In this document: in pieces, positions 1-19,812 of the stretch
Layout of the letters: the number at the start of each line of letters is the position of its first letter
Position numbering within the stretch: position 1 is the first letter of the stretch
Source of the DNA: Epiperipatus broadwayi
Taxonomy: Eukaryota; Onychophora; Udeonychophora; Euonychophora; Peripatidae
Assembly: GCA_028023455.1 (NCBI GenBank)
Contig: JAQFVV010013067.1
Coordinates: forward strand, 186,001 to 250,000
DNA length: 64,000 bases
Direction: 5' to 3'
The notes under the pieces: model-generated
Seen by the model: the letters and a program-made list of their open reading frames with translations, nothing else
Told to the model about the DNA's origin: nothing
The model's database searches: none
Program-made: the position numbers and the translations under genes

Positions 1-1221
1 ATTTATCAACTAAAACTTTATAGCAATTGACATTCCAGCCAGTATGGCTCAAAGTAAATACTTCTATAATTTATTGTAATTAGAATTTTATATATAACCA
101 GAATAATAATGAACATTTTTCAGTTATTACAAAATTAGTTCTATTGATTCTTAAAAAAATATACTTAGCTGTTTTTCAGAGATTTGTTATTCTTTTATTT
201 ATCCTTACTGGATATTGATGGTGTTTATTTATTTCCTTTTGTTTATTACTGCAGTTCCTTTTCCCGATGGTGCAATTATTGTTCACTTTCAGTGGATTTA
301 TTTATTTATCTCTGATTCTTTACTTAATATATATTAATTTTCAAGAGATTTTACTTAATATATATTAATTTTCAAGAGATTATTGGTAATTATCAACTAT
401 TGACTTGCCCAGTAGAAAAATGATTAATTTATTCCATTATTTTAACAATAAAGCTTATAATTATCATATATATTGATGTAGAGTTACAATTCATTACTTT
501 TTCTGCTTGCAAATAATAAGATTTTAGGAATTTTTAATCCAACTTTTTTTTAAAATATACTACAAGAAAAGAAAAAAAAACCTAGTTACTTATTTTTTCG
601 ATCATCAAGCTTTTCTCCCTCTCTTGAATTTCACAGTAAAAAATTGTTTAAAACTCTTTGATTGGTTGTTTTTTCCCACTTTTTTCTATGAAACAATCAT
701 TTATTTTGAAAGTTTTTGGTTTATCATTTTAAAATGACAATTTATTGTTTTTTTAAAATAAAATATTGAAATATAATATTCTTTAGAAATTAAATAGAAT
801 TTACTGTTTTAATTTTAAATCAGTATTTTGTAAAATTAAACCTTATTTATTTACTTTTAAATATAGCAAGACTTGAATATAAATAATTTCTATTTTGAAA
901 ATCAAATGCACACAAACAATACTTACTGGTCTCAATAACGCACCATGTTTACAAAACACAATTTAAACTTCACTGGTTTTAAATACTAAATGATATTAAT
1001 TGTTTATCCATCTGCATATATATGACTCTGTAGATCATTATCTATGTGTATCTTGAGTTAATATCATTTATAAATTTCCATTAGCTAAAACCAAGTTTAA
1101 ATCATATGATCTAATATGTCATTATTGTCTTCTTTTAATAAGTAAATATAATTGGATTTGTAAAATTTAAAATTATACACAAAAAATTTATTTTAGAATA
1201 GACTGAGCTAGTAAAAAGTGC

Positions 1222-1224
<3 letters not shown>
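1..1224. other. AT-rich non-coding stretch
   Basis: No ORF, domain or RNA gene is recognisable. Short A and T runs dominate. The only structure seen is a perfect 31-bp tandem duplication at 320-381, listed separately. It reads like intron or intergenic DNA. Confidence 0.6.
320..381. repeat. Perfect 31-bp tandem duplication
   Basis: A 31-bp unit beginning TTACTTAATATA occurs at 320-350 and again, base for base, at 351-381. The identity suggests a recent local slippage or duplication event. Confidence 0.9.
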
Positions 1225-1315
<91 letters not shown>

Positions 1316-1341
1316 CATATATATATATATATATATATATA
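1225..1341. repeat. (TA)n microsatellite with CCGC interruption
   Basis: Alternating A and T from 1225 to 1312, broken by CCGC at 1313-1316, then AT repeats to 1341. Confidence 0.97.
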
Positions 1342-4189
1342 GTACCATTTTCATTAGGGCAGAATGTACCAAAAAACTAATTTCTTAAAAAAATTTAATT
1401 TTAGATAAATAAAAGTACTATAATTGTCATAATAATGTATATAAGAATTTAAATTTTGTTAATATGAATTTATACGTAGTTAAAGCTACTTTAAAAGTTA
1501 AAATAATAATAAAAAAAATCATAATAAGTTAATATTGTATGGTTGAAATGACTGGTCTTAGTTATATTTAAAACACATATTGAATATCTTGTTAAATAAA
1601 CTTTTAGAAACCATTAATTTTAATATAATGTTTACTATCATCAAATAAGCTATTATACTTAGCTTCTAACTTAAGTGTAAACTGTATAAAATTATTTATT
1701 AAAGTTTTTGATTCTTATAGTGTATTACATGTTTTAATTTTTAGTAATGGCATGAAAAATGTCAAAATTTATTATTCTATTTTTTTAATATTATTATTTA
1801 ATATTTTTCAAGGTGTTATTTTTTGTAAAGAGGTATTTATTTAGTTGTTTGCAGACAGTAAATTTAAAAAAACGCAACATGTCTGTAAAATTAGATCACA
1901 TGACTGATAATATATGTGTATTATGCATGCATAGTTTTGGAGCAAGTTTTTAAAGACATTCTAAAATCATTTGCAGAATTGAAACATTTTATATATGATA
2001 AAAAAATTATTAATGAAAATTATTTAATTTTTAAAATATTTTAATGTACTAAATGTTAGCTAAAAGTGCTACATTTGGATAAAATATGTTATGATTTCAT
2101 AAAACTAATAAGAATTAAGAAAATACATAATTTTAAAATATTTTTGTTTGATTATACAATAATTGAGAATTAAATATTTATCATATTATTTAAAAATGAT
2201 GATGCATAAGTTTATTTCTGATTTTTAAAAGTACATAATTGGTAAATATATAAATGAGTCTATAATTTGATGATTTATTAACAATTCAAAATTGTCTAAA
2301 ATAATAGATATAACAACTGTTGGTAATTAAAATTATTGATTATTCTAATTATTATTACTATTCTTATTATTGTTGGTCTTGTTTATTTTTTTTAATGCTA
2401 TCAATTTGTTTACAGTCAATTATTTTAAATTTTTTATAATTTCTTTCATAAAAGTCAAAATAAATAAATTCATATTAATACAACTAAAAAAATGTGTGAT
2501 TAATTTAATATATTTCCTGCCACTCACTATTTGAAAGCTTAATTAAAATTTGTTAGTAAACCATGGACAGAAAACCATTAATAGTATGTCAAGATTTGAG
2601 ATGAAATACCAAATAATTACAGGGGCACAATTTTTTCCATTGCTATATAAATATTCATTTGTTTGTTTTTGCAGAGTATTTTGGAAATGCAAGCAGATAT
2701 TATTCGGAAGTATGTGTTATATTTTAGAGGTGACTGTACTTATAAATTTTAAAACTTTCAAGAAAAATTTTCAAGAAATAAATTATCGGAGAAGATGAAA
2801 ATATAAATTGTTTTCTCATTCTATAAGATTTATGAGATGAGGCTATAGATATATCACACACTCTCTTTTTAAATATTTTATTGACATTATTTTAAAAGAA
2901 TTGTAATATTGTATAAAAAGAAATATTCATCCTTGAAGTGAATTATGTTTTAAACTCCTGGAAATGGGCTATTTTTTAAGAAATAACTGTTATAAAGGGC
3001 ATAATTATTTTAATGAAAATTATATTGAACAAATGAATATTTGAATATCTAAGAAACCTGCCATCTTAATTGCTATAACTTAATTACAAAAGAAGAAAAG
3101 TGGATATTAATGAAGAATATTATTCTACCAAAAATAAATGACTTTTTATATTTTAAAACATGGATTCATTTGTTTACTTTTGGATGTGCCTTATTAGGAT
3201 ATAACAATAAAATGGGAAAAAATGTTTGTTTATGCCTAATTACTTGCTTATTAAATGTCACCAACGATGATGCATCTTTTGTCAAAGAAGGAATTTATGT
3301 GTACAGAAGGAATGGATCATTTATCTAAAATGAATATTTTAAGTGATATCACATTAATTGCTTTATCCTTGAAGAATATTTGCAAAAATTGACTATATAA
3401 ATATCTTCTAATCCAAGGATAGATAACATTTTTTCAGATTTTCTTGGTTTATTATTTTTATATAGTGTTTTATTTTACTTGCCAGCAAAGAGAAAGTTAA
3501 GAGAGCTTGGAAAAAAAAAAAGCTTTAAACACTTGTTATCGCTTAGCAACAGCAACCACTTGGTTTATTAACTGAACTTGTTAAATAGAAGGACATTTAT
3601 GAAGAGGCATATTTAACTTTAGTTTTTTTATTATTATTATTTAAAAAAAATACATTAGAATTAAAATTTATTTATAGTTTACAGAAAAGGTTACATTTTA
3701 GGAACTTTTAATTATAATAGTATTAACTTTAAAACTTTTAAAACATTTCTTTAAAATATATTAGTTTTTCTGAATGTTTGTATAAATGTTATTTGTAATT
3801 TTTTATTATATTTTATGAAAACTGGACCAGAAAACTTCAAAAGATTTGATTTTAAATGGCAAATCACATAGGTAATTTAAATGGTTATAATTATTATATG
3901 ATGTATACTTTTATAGTTGCTTAAAATTTTAAAAACATTTATCTTTTGTTACATGAATAAATTAACATATGGAAGTATGAGTTAATAACACATAGTCTTT
4001 TATTAATAAGATAAGCTATGAAACAATATGCATATATTTTTATTATAAACATCATTATAATTTTATTAATGATCATAATTTTTATATGATTTTGAGTCCT
4101 ACCTGACCATTTATGTTCATACAATCTTTTTTCTAATCCCTCTAAAGAAGGCAACAAATGGAAATCTTAATCCAATCAATAAAAAAACA
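1342..4189. other. AT-rich non-coding stretch
   Basis: No convincing gene or mobile element was found. Open frames near 2550-2798 and 3110-3328 (82 and 72 codons) are within what AT-rich DNA gives by chance and show no motif. A weak exon candidate at 2675-2729 is listed separately. Confidence 0.5.
2675..2729 (+). CDS. Possible internal coding exon, unrecognised
   Basis: A pyrimidine-rich tract ending TTTTTGCAG (to 2674) is followed by a 55-nt stretch whose first frame stays open and reads SILEMQADIIRKYVLYFR. It is followed by GTGACT, a plausible 5' splice site. A second possible donor, GTATGT at 2710, would give a 35-nt exon instead. Eighteen open codons are not significant in AT-rich DNA, so the support is the splice-site context and the protein-like composition. 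I do not recognise the peptide and see no partner exon nearby. It could be a chance combination. Confidence 0.25.
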
Positions 4190-7080
4190 GCTAATTATCA
4201 GAACATATACTCTAACTATGTTTTCTATTCCATTTATTTCCAACATAAAAATAAAGATAGGAGCTTTCAATATTCAAGGTCTAAACTCAATTCAAAATAA
4301 CCTAAAGCAAAGTCAATAGATTTAATTTACACTTCCACACACCCTTGGTCTTCTAGAAACAAAAACATATATTGGTTCTGAGATTAAACACACAACGTAT
4401 TTAAGGACCAAAAGCTTTTGCAATTCTTTACTAGATTCATGATAAGCTTCAGGGAGCACTATTGACACAAACCTAATATTTTTTGACAACTGTACTGTTG
4501 CACTCAACATAATTTTTGTTAACATATTTCCTGAACCAGCTGTCATCTCAAAATTACAGCTTAATGTCATCTAACTAGTATCATCAATCTCTTATGCAAT
4601 TGTGACAATGTTAACATGAGTTACCACTCTTTTATTTCAAAATGGATACACTAACTTGCAATATCCTTAATGATCACAGATGTTTTCTTACTACTCAACT
4701 CCATGTTATTCTACAACCATCATCACACATTTTTATTGACCTGTACCTCTATTTCTCCATGTTTAATCTCTTCATTAAGTTAACACTTAATCCCTCACCC
4801 TTTTCTGATCATTCTAGTTAAATGCTTGAACTCAATCTATGTCCAATGTAATTATCGACAATTCAATTTTATAAAACAATAAAGATAAATATACCTAAAC
4901 ACAATTCTAATTTTTTGTTCTCTGAAACATACATTATGCTCTTGGAACTACACACAATGCAATTTGATCCTGTGCAATGGTATATTTCTTTTATCAACAT
5001 TCTGCCATTTAATGTAAATCCTATTACAAGAACCACCCCCATCACCATCAAAACTCCTAACTTTGGCTAATAAGTTACATAAAGAATGTGTTAATATTCC
5101 ACAGATACCTATGCACATATAAAAAGACACACACATATATGACACAACACTCTAAAAAAGTACCTAGCCACAAAAATAAAATAAAAAATATGTTAAACAA
5201 AACAACACACCTGGACATGAGTGTACATTAGATTGGCTCTGGGATAATCTTCCACTGTAAGAGCTACACAAGCACTTGAAATCAAAGGTGTCACTAAAGC
5301 TGAACATAATATGATAAAATAATATACAAATATTTCAAATAAAATCTAAAGTCACAATTTGTCTTTACACCTCCTGAAGATCTCTTTGGCCAACCAGAGT
5401 TAGCTAAACAATCCCATGCTACCAATTTTTTGCTGAAGCTAAGCATAATATCATTATCTTATCATTCAGGGCCACATATACCTAAATATGCATTTTGACA
5501 TCTCAGTCAGTGTACCATCAAATATCTATATGATTTAGCCAATTATCTATCACAAAGATTGTTTAACATAAAAAAATCTTGATCCAATCCCCTTAGTTTT
5601 ATTCAACAAAAAGCAAGTTTCAATATCCAATTTATCTACTCTGTGACCAATCTTCATGTGTCCCCTTGTATTAAAATTCTGTAAAAGGTTTTAAAAGATA
5701 AAACAGAATTATATCTCTTCCCTCTATTATCACTGATGTGACATGCAAACTAAAACTTCTAAAAAGATGTAGCTGCCTTCAATTTTAAAACCATTATAAA
5801 TTCAGTTCAAGAGCAGAAAAATATGCTTTAATTGCTGTTTAAATTGATATTGTGGCTGTTTTTGACTCAGTTTCTATTGAAATTTTAATTCAGAGACTTG
5901 CAGACATCAAAATATCCCATTATCTTTTATACCTACTAGTCAGCCTATTTCCTAGTTGTGAAATTCACATTACAATTAATGGTGGAACATCACCCTTACT
6001 TTGTCATTACCAATCCATACCTTAAGGATCTCCACTTAGTTCTTTGTTATTCATGTTCTACATTAACTATCTCATTAAAAATGCAACAATAATTACAAGA
6101 AATTCAAATTCCACACACTGGACTCTATATACATCATCTTACTGTTTTTCATACCTCCAAAAACAACTATCTTCTCTCGAATACATTTTCAAATATTAAC
6201 TCAAGATTAACATAATTACAATATCAGCTGTAACACTAACAAGATACATATGCAAATTTATCATGTTAAATCAATTAATTTCCTTGGTATTTTTTTATAC
6301 CCAGTGCTCTTGGAATGAAACAAAAAATCCAAAAAAACTGAAAGATGATGCTAAATGAATAAACAATTCTCTCTCTACAACCTATTTCTCATTATTCTGC
6401 AAAAGCATATTGTTTCAATCAGCTTGTAACTACAAAAATAAACTATTACTCACCAATCATAAATTTCACTAAAGCTTTTACTTCATTCATTTAGTCACTC
6501 TGTAGCAAGCTATTGTTGTACAGAAAAGTAGTCACCAACTCTGTAAAATGACTTAGTCTTTCACCAATTCAAATGGATTAGGTCTTCACTCCATTCAAAT
6601 TTTTCATAAACAAAAAAATATGAATCTTTTGGATCAACTGATAAAAAGTTTTTAAGCTCCTGAATGCATCATTTAAATAACACCCACAGACTGACCATCA
6701 CCTTCACATGGATAATTATCTTTGCTCATAAAGCAACTCCAAAATATTTATGATCAGGTGACTTTTTGGGTGTTGGTAAATTTACCTATTGAAAGAATTT
6801 ATAATATACTGTGCCCAGACCTAACTATTTATTTTTAGTCACCAATATTAAATATAAACAACAGTTTGTTGATGCAGCAATTCAAAAAATAATCATTGGA
6901 ACCCTATTTTTTATTTTTTCTTAAGGCTATATCTTCATCCTCTGTGTACCTCTTTAAATATCACAAGTTTTACACCAAATGTGATGCTTTTCATTTCTTG
7001 AACCACAGAGAAGAAATGCAACAACACCTAATGTGCACCTCCACCTGCACATTCTTACAAATACCCGAGAAATTATGATT
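4190..7080 (+). mobile_element. Decayed non-LTR retrotransposon (LINE), endonuclease plus RT
   Basis: Translation on + recovers remains of the two pol domains of a LINE. From 4251 the frame reads IKIGAFNIQGLNS, the start of an apurinic-type endonuclease. In the same frame at 4344-4370 is LGLLETKTY, the usual catalytic-Glu block (QETK-like). From 5846 a frame reads DIVAVFDSVS and, 57 codons on, IP-stop-GSPLSSLLFMFYI at 6017. These match the RT blocks FDxV and QGSPLSPLLF. The Y-A-D-D box expected around 6120-6160 is degraded. Stops and frameshifts are spread throughout, so the copy is dead. The + strand is C-rich and G-poor across the element, unlike its flanks. Organisation fits the Jockey/CR1-type LINE group; I cannot name the clade. 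Both ends are approximate and no target duplication was found. Confidence 0.78.
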
Positions 7081-7776
<696 letters not shown>

Positions 7777-7777
7777 C

Positions 7778-7976
<199 letters not shown>

Positions 7977-7979
7977 CAA

Positions 7980-10373
<2,394 letters not shown>

Positions 10374-10579
10374 AGCTAAAAATATTAATATAAAACCAAT
10401 ATGACTTGTTTTTTTTTTGTACTACTATCTTAAACTATTAATAATTGAATTTAAAAATAAATGGTCCTAGAATATTACAAAGAGAATGCAGTTTTGTTTT
10501 GTTTTTATATTACAATATAATTTTTTTAAGAAAATATTACTTTGGCATTAATAATGCTTACTCTTTTAATCAAACTGAA

Positions 10580-13160
<2,581 letters not shown>

Positions 13161-15674
13161 GTATTACAAGAAGATTTATAACAATATTCACTGTGGAAAT
13201 ATGCATAAGGGGAATTTTATATGTAAATAGTTTATCATTGTAAAAGAAAAATATATCCTGGTAAATATTTTATTCCCCTAGTTACTAAGAGTTATTTGGG
13301 TCAGAATTTAATATAATATTTTAAATTGTGGTACAGGTAAAACAAGGCTTCATATCTGATATGAGTTTAAGTGCAGTGTGTCTGAGAGCCAGTATGTGGA
13401 ATATATATATATTTTAAATTATGACATGTATTTTGCTTTGATATTTTGACTCATTAGATGAATGTTTATTATATGTATGAAAGTGTGTGTATGACAATTA
13501 TATGTTATTACTATTACTAGTTATATTTATGTCTTATAAATTTCATTATTGAAAGGCTGATGGAAGTTGGCTGTTGATCCATTAGTTGGTGTGGATATTT
13601 TTCTTATTAATGTATATGTTTAACCCATCCATGAAAAATACATTGTTGCCTAGTAGTTTTTTAATCATGTCTGGACATAGATAATGCATGTTTAGTTATA
13701 AATCATTTATTACTTCACCTTACACATATATATTTTTTCCATTTAAATGTAATAATAAATATTCATGGTTATTTTTAAGGCATACTTATTTTAATGTTAC
13801 TTGCTAGGTATAGCTATTTAATGTTTAAACAGTTTTGAATTGTAATATATTTTGTGTTCATTTCTTCACTTCTCATAAGTACTAATAATGGTAGTATAAG
13901 TGTAAATATAGTTGTATGACATGTCATTTTATAATGATAAAACAAATTATTTATCCTTTTGACTTTGGACACAGCCAATGTTATTAGACTGTCATCACCG
14001 TGCTATAATTCTAATATAGGTGTATCTAGAGTTGTGTTTTATTTTTGTGCTATACAGTTAATAAAAATAATGTATGGGATGATGATAACAATGGGAACTT
14101 AATAAATAATGACATAAAAGAGGTATTATAAATTTTCAAGCCAATTCTTTAAAGGATAAAAGTTTAGATGAAGTTATGTAAATACAATTTCAATTTGTTA
14201 CATTAAAACTAATGTATTTTATTATAATAAATGTTATTTGTATTAAAAATAAATATTTTATTATCAAAATATGTTTTTGTTGTATTCATTAACCTCTTTA
14301 TTGCTGATTATTTCATTGGCCAACTGAGGTAAAAGCCTAACATTTTAATTGGTCAATTTCACAAAGTCAAGTGTCAAAATACAAATTCAATCATCAAAAT
14401 ATATTCAACTTTCCTTGTTATATTCACTTTAGTTTCATTTATAAAAAGTATATTAATAATTTGTCAGATTATGAAAGTAAACGAAAGTTTTTTCAAAAAT
14501 AAATTTCTCTTTATAATTGTAGAAATATTTATGAGTGGTAAATGTAAAACAAAATCGAAAAACGAATCAAAATGTTTATGTGACATTATGATTTGTTTGA
14601 CAGTTTTACTTTGTAGAAAAAGTTAATAATTTTGGTTAATTTTTGTTAAAATCTTAACTATTTTTTTTAAATAATTTGATTTTCAGCATATTTTATGAAA
14701 ATAATATATAATATTTCAAATATACCTTTTAGAATGATCTAAAACATTTGTTTATTGCTTTCGAAATAAAACAAAAGAAATTGGAGCGATTTTGTTTTGA
14801 CTAGTGACTTTCTTTGTTGTCAAAGTTTATTAGACAATCAGATCTAAGATAAGTCTGCCTCTCTTCTTTGTTTCACCTTAACTGACAGGTTTATTGACTT
14901 TTTACTTGAAAGTAATTCACGAGAGAGCATTATCTTACAGAACTTTGTAAAATCTCTTGTTTAATGTAAAAATCTTTATTTTCCATCTAAAATTGCCAAT
15001 ATTTGAACGATGGAAAGTCTGTCATGTTTTTAACTGTGACTGGCAACCATTAACCAGAAAATTTTATAATAATAAACATTTATTATCCACTACAATGGTC
15101 ACATATTATTAGCACTAATTTGGGTGCCTATCCATTTTATCTTCATTATACTGATATATAGGTTTTATTAATTGCTTTTTATTCTAGATATATTTTATAA
15201 TGTTGTTGGTAGCATAAACAGTATTCCTATTATCAGCTGCATTATTTCAGCTAGGTTTATTTAAAATTATATACTTGCATGCATTTATGTACGACTTAAA
15301 TACTTTTATTTTCTACATGAATAAATTACAATGCTTTTAGATAATATTTCATATGATAAACTATTAATAATTCCAATATTGACATTTTTAGTTTTATATA
15401 TTTATTCTTCATTTTAATTAAAAAACAAAATATCAAGAATAATGTCATTTAGGCCTATAAGACGAACTCTGAGAAAAGATGTTTTGAACTTGTGATTGCA
15501 ACCTATCATGATCATTTTCTGATAACTTATTATCATTATTGTTATTAATTATAATATAATATTAAAGAACCTGAGATTTTGAGGGTATTTTAAAGTAATT
15601 GTTTTGATGAATCTTATCTGTGATCAGCTGTGCATTCTCTGCTACTCTTCAGCCCAGAGACCTCTTTGTCATGT
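13161..15674. other. AT-rich non-coding stretch
   Basis: No gene, repeat family or RNA recognised. Composition is like an intron or intergenic DNA. Confidence 0.55.

Positions 15675-15747
<73 letters not shown>
15675..15747. repeat. TA tract with small inverted flanks
   Basis: GTTACTATA leads into a TA tract that ends TATAGTAAT, a short inverted copy of the left flank. A second TA tract follows at once. This is a minor example of the TA-centred palindromes seen elsewhere in the window. Confidence 0.8.
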
Positions 15748-15750
<3 letters not shown>

Positions 15751-16295
15751 AGAAAGAGAGAATGTGATAGAGGTTTTAACTTTTTTCAAAACATTCATAT
15801 TTATTTTTATATTTCATACTTTGAGCTTGATAGTAAAAAAAATAATAATAATTAAAAGTTATCTGTCCTAAGATAATTAATTGCAGTGATAATTGATTTA
15901 AATAAAAATTATTTAATAATTAATGTAAGGCCAAACCAATTATATGATAAACATTAAAATGAATCATGACCTGGAATACTATTGTTTACTCTAAATTACA
16001 TTGCATTGTGGTATTGTAGTAGAGAAAACTGTCCTTATTTACACTGTAATATAATGAAAAAAATAAATCTTTTGCTGATTTTACATATTTGAAATAAATA
16101 AAAATGTCATAAAATGTATATAAATTTTCAGTTATATTTAGCTTCAGTTATGTGTTTTTCCTAAAAAATAAATGAGGGTGATATTGCTAAACTCCATGTT
16201 TTTTTTTTATTATAGGGCTATGGTAATATTATTGATAATACCAAAACAAATATAAAGACATATATATATTTTATTCTATATCTTAAATTTGTATA
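15748..16295. other. AT-rich spacer
   Basis: No gene or element identified between the TA tract and the solo LTR. Confidence 0.5.
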
Positions 16296-16300
16296 TTATC

Positions 16301-16895
16301 TGGTGTGTTTGGTTAGGCTTACAGGTTTGGTTCCAAACCAACAGACAAATGATGACAACTACTCAACAATTAATATATATAATTTATTACTTACAAAATA
16401 TATACATATGTTAGTTATGCAAATAAATAAGTATAGTTTATACAATTGAATGCGGAGGTAGTCATGCTGAGTAATAGAATTCACTTTCAGCTAAATAAGA
16501 AGCCTGCCTTATGAGCTCTGGTAAGACTCTTCCAGCTGTATTGGACAGCCTGCCTCAAGTTGCTGATAATGCAGCAGTTTCTCATTCCTTTGTGGATTTA
16601 CCTCACTGCATGAATGTTGCAATAATGACTAGAGAGAGTGTGTACCCTTGCTGATGGCAGAGGGTTTATTGGAGAGCATATTCAGTAATTCAGGTTGACA
16701 GAAGTAATTGTTTTCTGCCATGCATCCAAAAGGCTGAATATTTAATAGCATATCCATTTACCTTACTGGAAACATGCAAATTTTGTGTGTGAACCCTAGT
16801 GAATCATTTAATCCTATTGGATAGCAACTGGGTGCTATACAATCAGGTAAGGAATTTGGAATAATTCATTTCTGAAGGCAGGGTCAGATATGACA
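16301..16895 (-). mobile_element. Solo LTR of a Ty3/gypsy-like retrotransposon
   Basis: This 595-bp block, read on -, aligns with both LTRs of the element at 44891-48046. Shared landmarks are the start TGTCATATCTGACCCTG, an internal TGCTCTCCA-TAAACC block, and the end CTAACCAAACAC...CA. It begins TG and ends CA. It is bounded by a perfect 5-bp direct repeat TTATC (16296-16300 and 16896-16900), the expected target-site duplication. No internal region is present, so this is a solo LTR left by recombination between the two LTRs of a former full element. Confidence 0.9.
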
Positions 16896-16900
16896 TTATC

Positions 16901-19424
16901 CATTTAAACAATGACAGTAAATACGATGTATTGTAATTATGTTTAATTATTAATGTAAGTTTATAATGTTGAATCTTAAACATAGACATGGACAATGCTA
17001 TGAAAAGGAATTTGCTAATCAAACAGATCATGATGATGCTATGCTATTTTCCTTGTCTCATTAATTTGAAAAATGGCAAAAATTTTCTATTTTAATATTA
17101 AAAATAAATAGGATTTATTTCATAATGAGATTAAAAGCTCATTTACTCATACATTTAGCATTTTATTTTGACATCCCATTATATATTCTGTAAAGGTATA
17201 CATGATATCTTTAAATTAAAAACTCAACTCATTTTATATCTGTATAAAGATTACAATATTTAAATGCTAAAAAATTTTAAGATATTTTTAAAAAGTAATA
17301 TGTAGAGCAGTAAACACCTAAGAAACTTTTACAATATTGTCACCAAATAGAAAACAAAAGAGAGAATTTATAATTTTGCAACCAAATCACGATTTTTGTT
17401 TTTCCATATAAATCATTGTTTAAAGAGCTAATATATGTTTTTTGTTGTTTTATTAACTGTTGTTTGGCAAATAATATCTCATGTACATTGACCTTTAATT
17501 TTATTTAAATATCTTCATATAATGTCAATTAAAAAAATGTATTTTTTTTAATAAATTAAACAGTAATACTCATTATAATAAATATTTAAAATAATATCTA
17601 TCTTATTATTTTTTATATTTTTGTAACAAATATTTATATGTTAAATTATAAATTTTAATTACAAAAAAAAAATATTGTTTATCCTAATTAAAAATGACAA
17701 ATGTTTATTACTAAAGAAGAGAAACCATAATAGATAAACATATCACTCTCAAATAACTACTGTTGCTTCCACAGTAATCACTAAAATGAAATACATTTTC
17801 TTGTCATTAATTATCTATGTTTATAATTGATATCCTTTTTCAATCAGCATAATGTATAGGAATATCATTAATTTTCATACCAAACTCCAATCAGTTAAAA
17901 TGTATATTTTTTAGTATTCTGTGATTTATTATTTTCATAATGACATAATATTTTTTCCAGTAGCCATATTATTGATAAATCATTTAAATATTCAATATTT
18001 TTCAGTAAATAGATACTTAATGATTATTTGAAAGGAGATTAAAACAGTTATCAAATATCATTGGATATAGCTTCCTGTTGAGTAATGTCACCTCTTTAAT
18101 TATTTTTTTATGAAAGTCCTTGGATAAACCTCTGGATTTAAATGGTCTGATTAAATATTATTTTGTATTTAATTAATTATAGAAAATAAAGGAGTTGTTG
18201 AGAAATTGATTTTGGAGGTTGAAAAATAAAGACAATAAAGTGATCATTTATTATTTTTAGGATTGTTAATAACTTCTAAAAATCAATCATAAAACAAAGT
18301 GTATAAATATATTATAAAATAATTGTCCAAATTTTTTATATATGGATGTTATAGTATATAAGTGAATTGAGGTGCAGTATTGAGAAAATATTAAAGGAAT
18401 ATGAATCGTTATACAAGCATGTAAAAAGTAAAAATAATAATGATTTAATGAGTATTTCAGTTTATTTTGTTCGTGAAAGGAAGTATAAATGTAAATTTAA
18501 GTTTCATATTGAAAATGTTAATAATTTTAATGAAGAGGTAAACCAAAATACAATAAAAATTAAAAAGACAATTTTAATAAATAGTAATATAATGAATATC
18601 ATTATTAGACAAGCTGCTAACATTAAGATTCAGGTTTCATGGGATTTGAGATGATGATGTTTGCTTTAATTATGCTTCTTGCATTTAACGGTTATTGAGA
18701 AGAGTTAAAGAATTTACCAAAAATACTTATGCGTTTGAAAGACTGCTTATAATTTATTATATTTATTATTTTTATTGTTAGTACAATAGTTTTAATTAAC
18801 ATACATTTTTATTTGTATTACTTATAATACATTTATATTTTGTGACACTTTTCATGCACACGGATACAGGTTTATATATATTTATCATTTTTAATTACAA
18901 AATTATTATAGCATCAGTTTTAAATTTGAATTAAAAATTCTACGTCATTTAAACAAATTTGAATATGACTTAAATTTTTAAAACATTTAGTCAGCCACTA
19001 TTTTTGCTTGCTTTTTTTCTATTAATCATACTTTTTTATTTATTTTACCAAATGTTTAATTAAAACCAGTTTCAAAATAAAACATAGGAATACATAAGAT
19101 ATGCCCTATATATTACATATATTGATACAGATATATAAGCCTGTATTTTAGTTAAAACATAATAATGTTTTAAAAGTAAAAATATGAGAATGTCATATCA
19201 ATTTTATTTCTGTTTTACTCATTCATCAGACTTAAACTACCGTTTGTTTGTTTTTTTATCATTTCAACATCATCATTATTTGAGAAACTGAATCACGTTT
19301 CTGGAAGCAATTACCTACTTAGGATTCAAATAGCATTGCTGATCATGAATGCAGATTTTTTTAATATTGTAAATTTTAATGGTTTTCAAAAAAATTTTCA
19401 AAGAAATAGTTTTACTTTTTTTTT
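16901..19424. other. AT-rich non-coding stretch
   Basis: No gene assigned. A 95-codon open frame on + at 18367-18654 is Lys/Asn/Ile rich and has no motif. About one frame of that length is expected by chance in this much AT-rich DNA, so it is not called. Confidence 0.5.
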
Positions 19425-19530
19425 CATATGTCATAGCATCAGCCAGGAGGCGAACCAGCAACAACCATCTGCAATCAACTGTTTGCTTGTAAGGCACTGT
19501 GCTAACCTCACGGAACAACGCTTGACAAGT
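19425..19530 (-). mobile_element. tRNA-derived SINE-like fragment
   Basis: Read on -, a box A-like TTAGCACAGTGCC is followed about 55 nt later by a box B-like GGTTCGCCTCC, then GGCTGATGC and an A-rich end (near 19425). This is the layout of a RNA polymerase III promoter inside a tRNA-derived SINE with a 3' A tail. The box spacing is longer than in a normal tRNA gene, so it is not called as a functional tRNA. tRNA-derived SINEs are known in octopuses; the family here is not identified. Confidence 0.5.
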
Positions 19531-19738
19531 TTTACTTTCTTATCTTCTAAACTATCAACTTCTGGAAAACTTTTATTTCTCAAATCTGATATTTTTATTT
19601 TAATTCTACACATTGCAATATAAACCCATTTAATCAATCCCAGTTTATTTTTTTGTAGTCTCTTAAAATAATTATTTTGTTTTGTCTTTTCATTATTTGT
19701 TAGTAATTTACATATATTTTGTAAAACTTATAACTACT

Positions 19739-19743
<5 letters not shown>

Positions 19744-19807
<64 letters not shown>
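19744..19807. repeat. (TA)n microsatellite
   Basis: TA tract bordering the left side of the long palindrome at 19808-20015. Confidence 0.97.

Positions 19808-19812
<5 letters not shown>

Noticed and set aside
5100-5150. Two overlapping 60-65 codon ORFs on - within 4.3-5.2 kb
   Set aside because: They are antisense shadows of the + strand LINE remains.
18367-18654. 95-codon ORF on +
   Set aside because: About one open frame of this length is expected in six frames of 64 kb at this AT content; no motif, repeat or splice context supports it.
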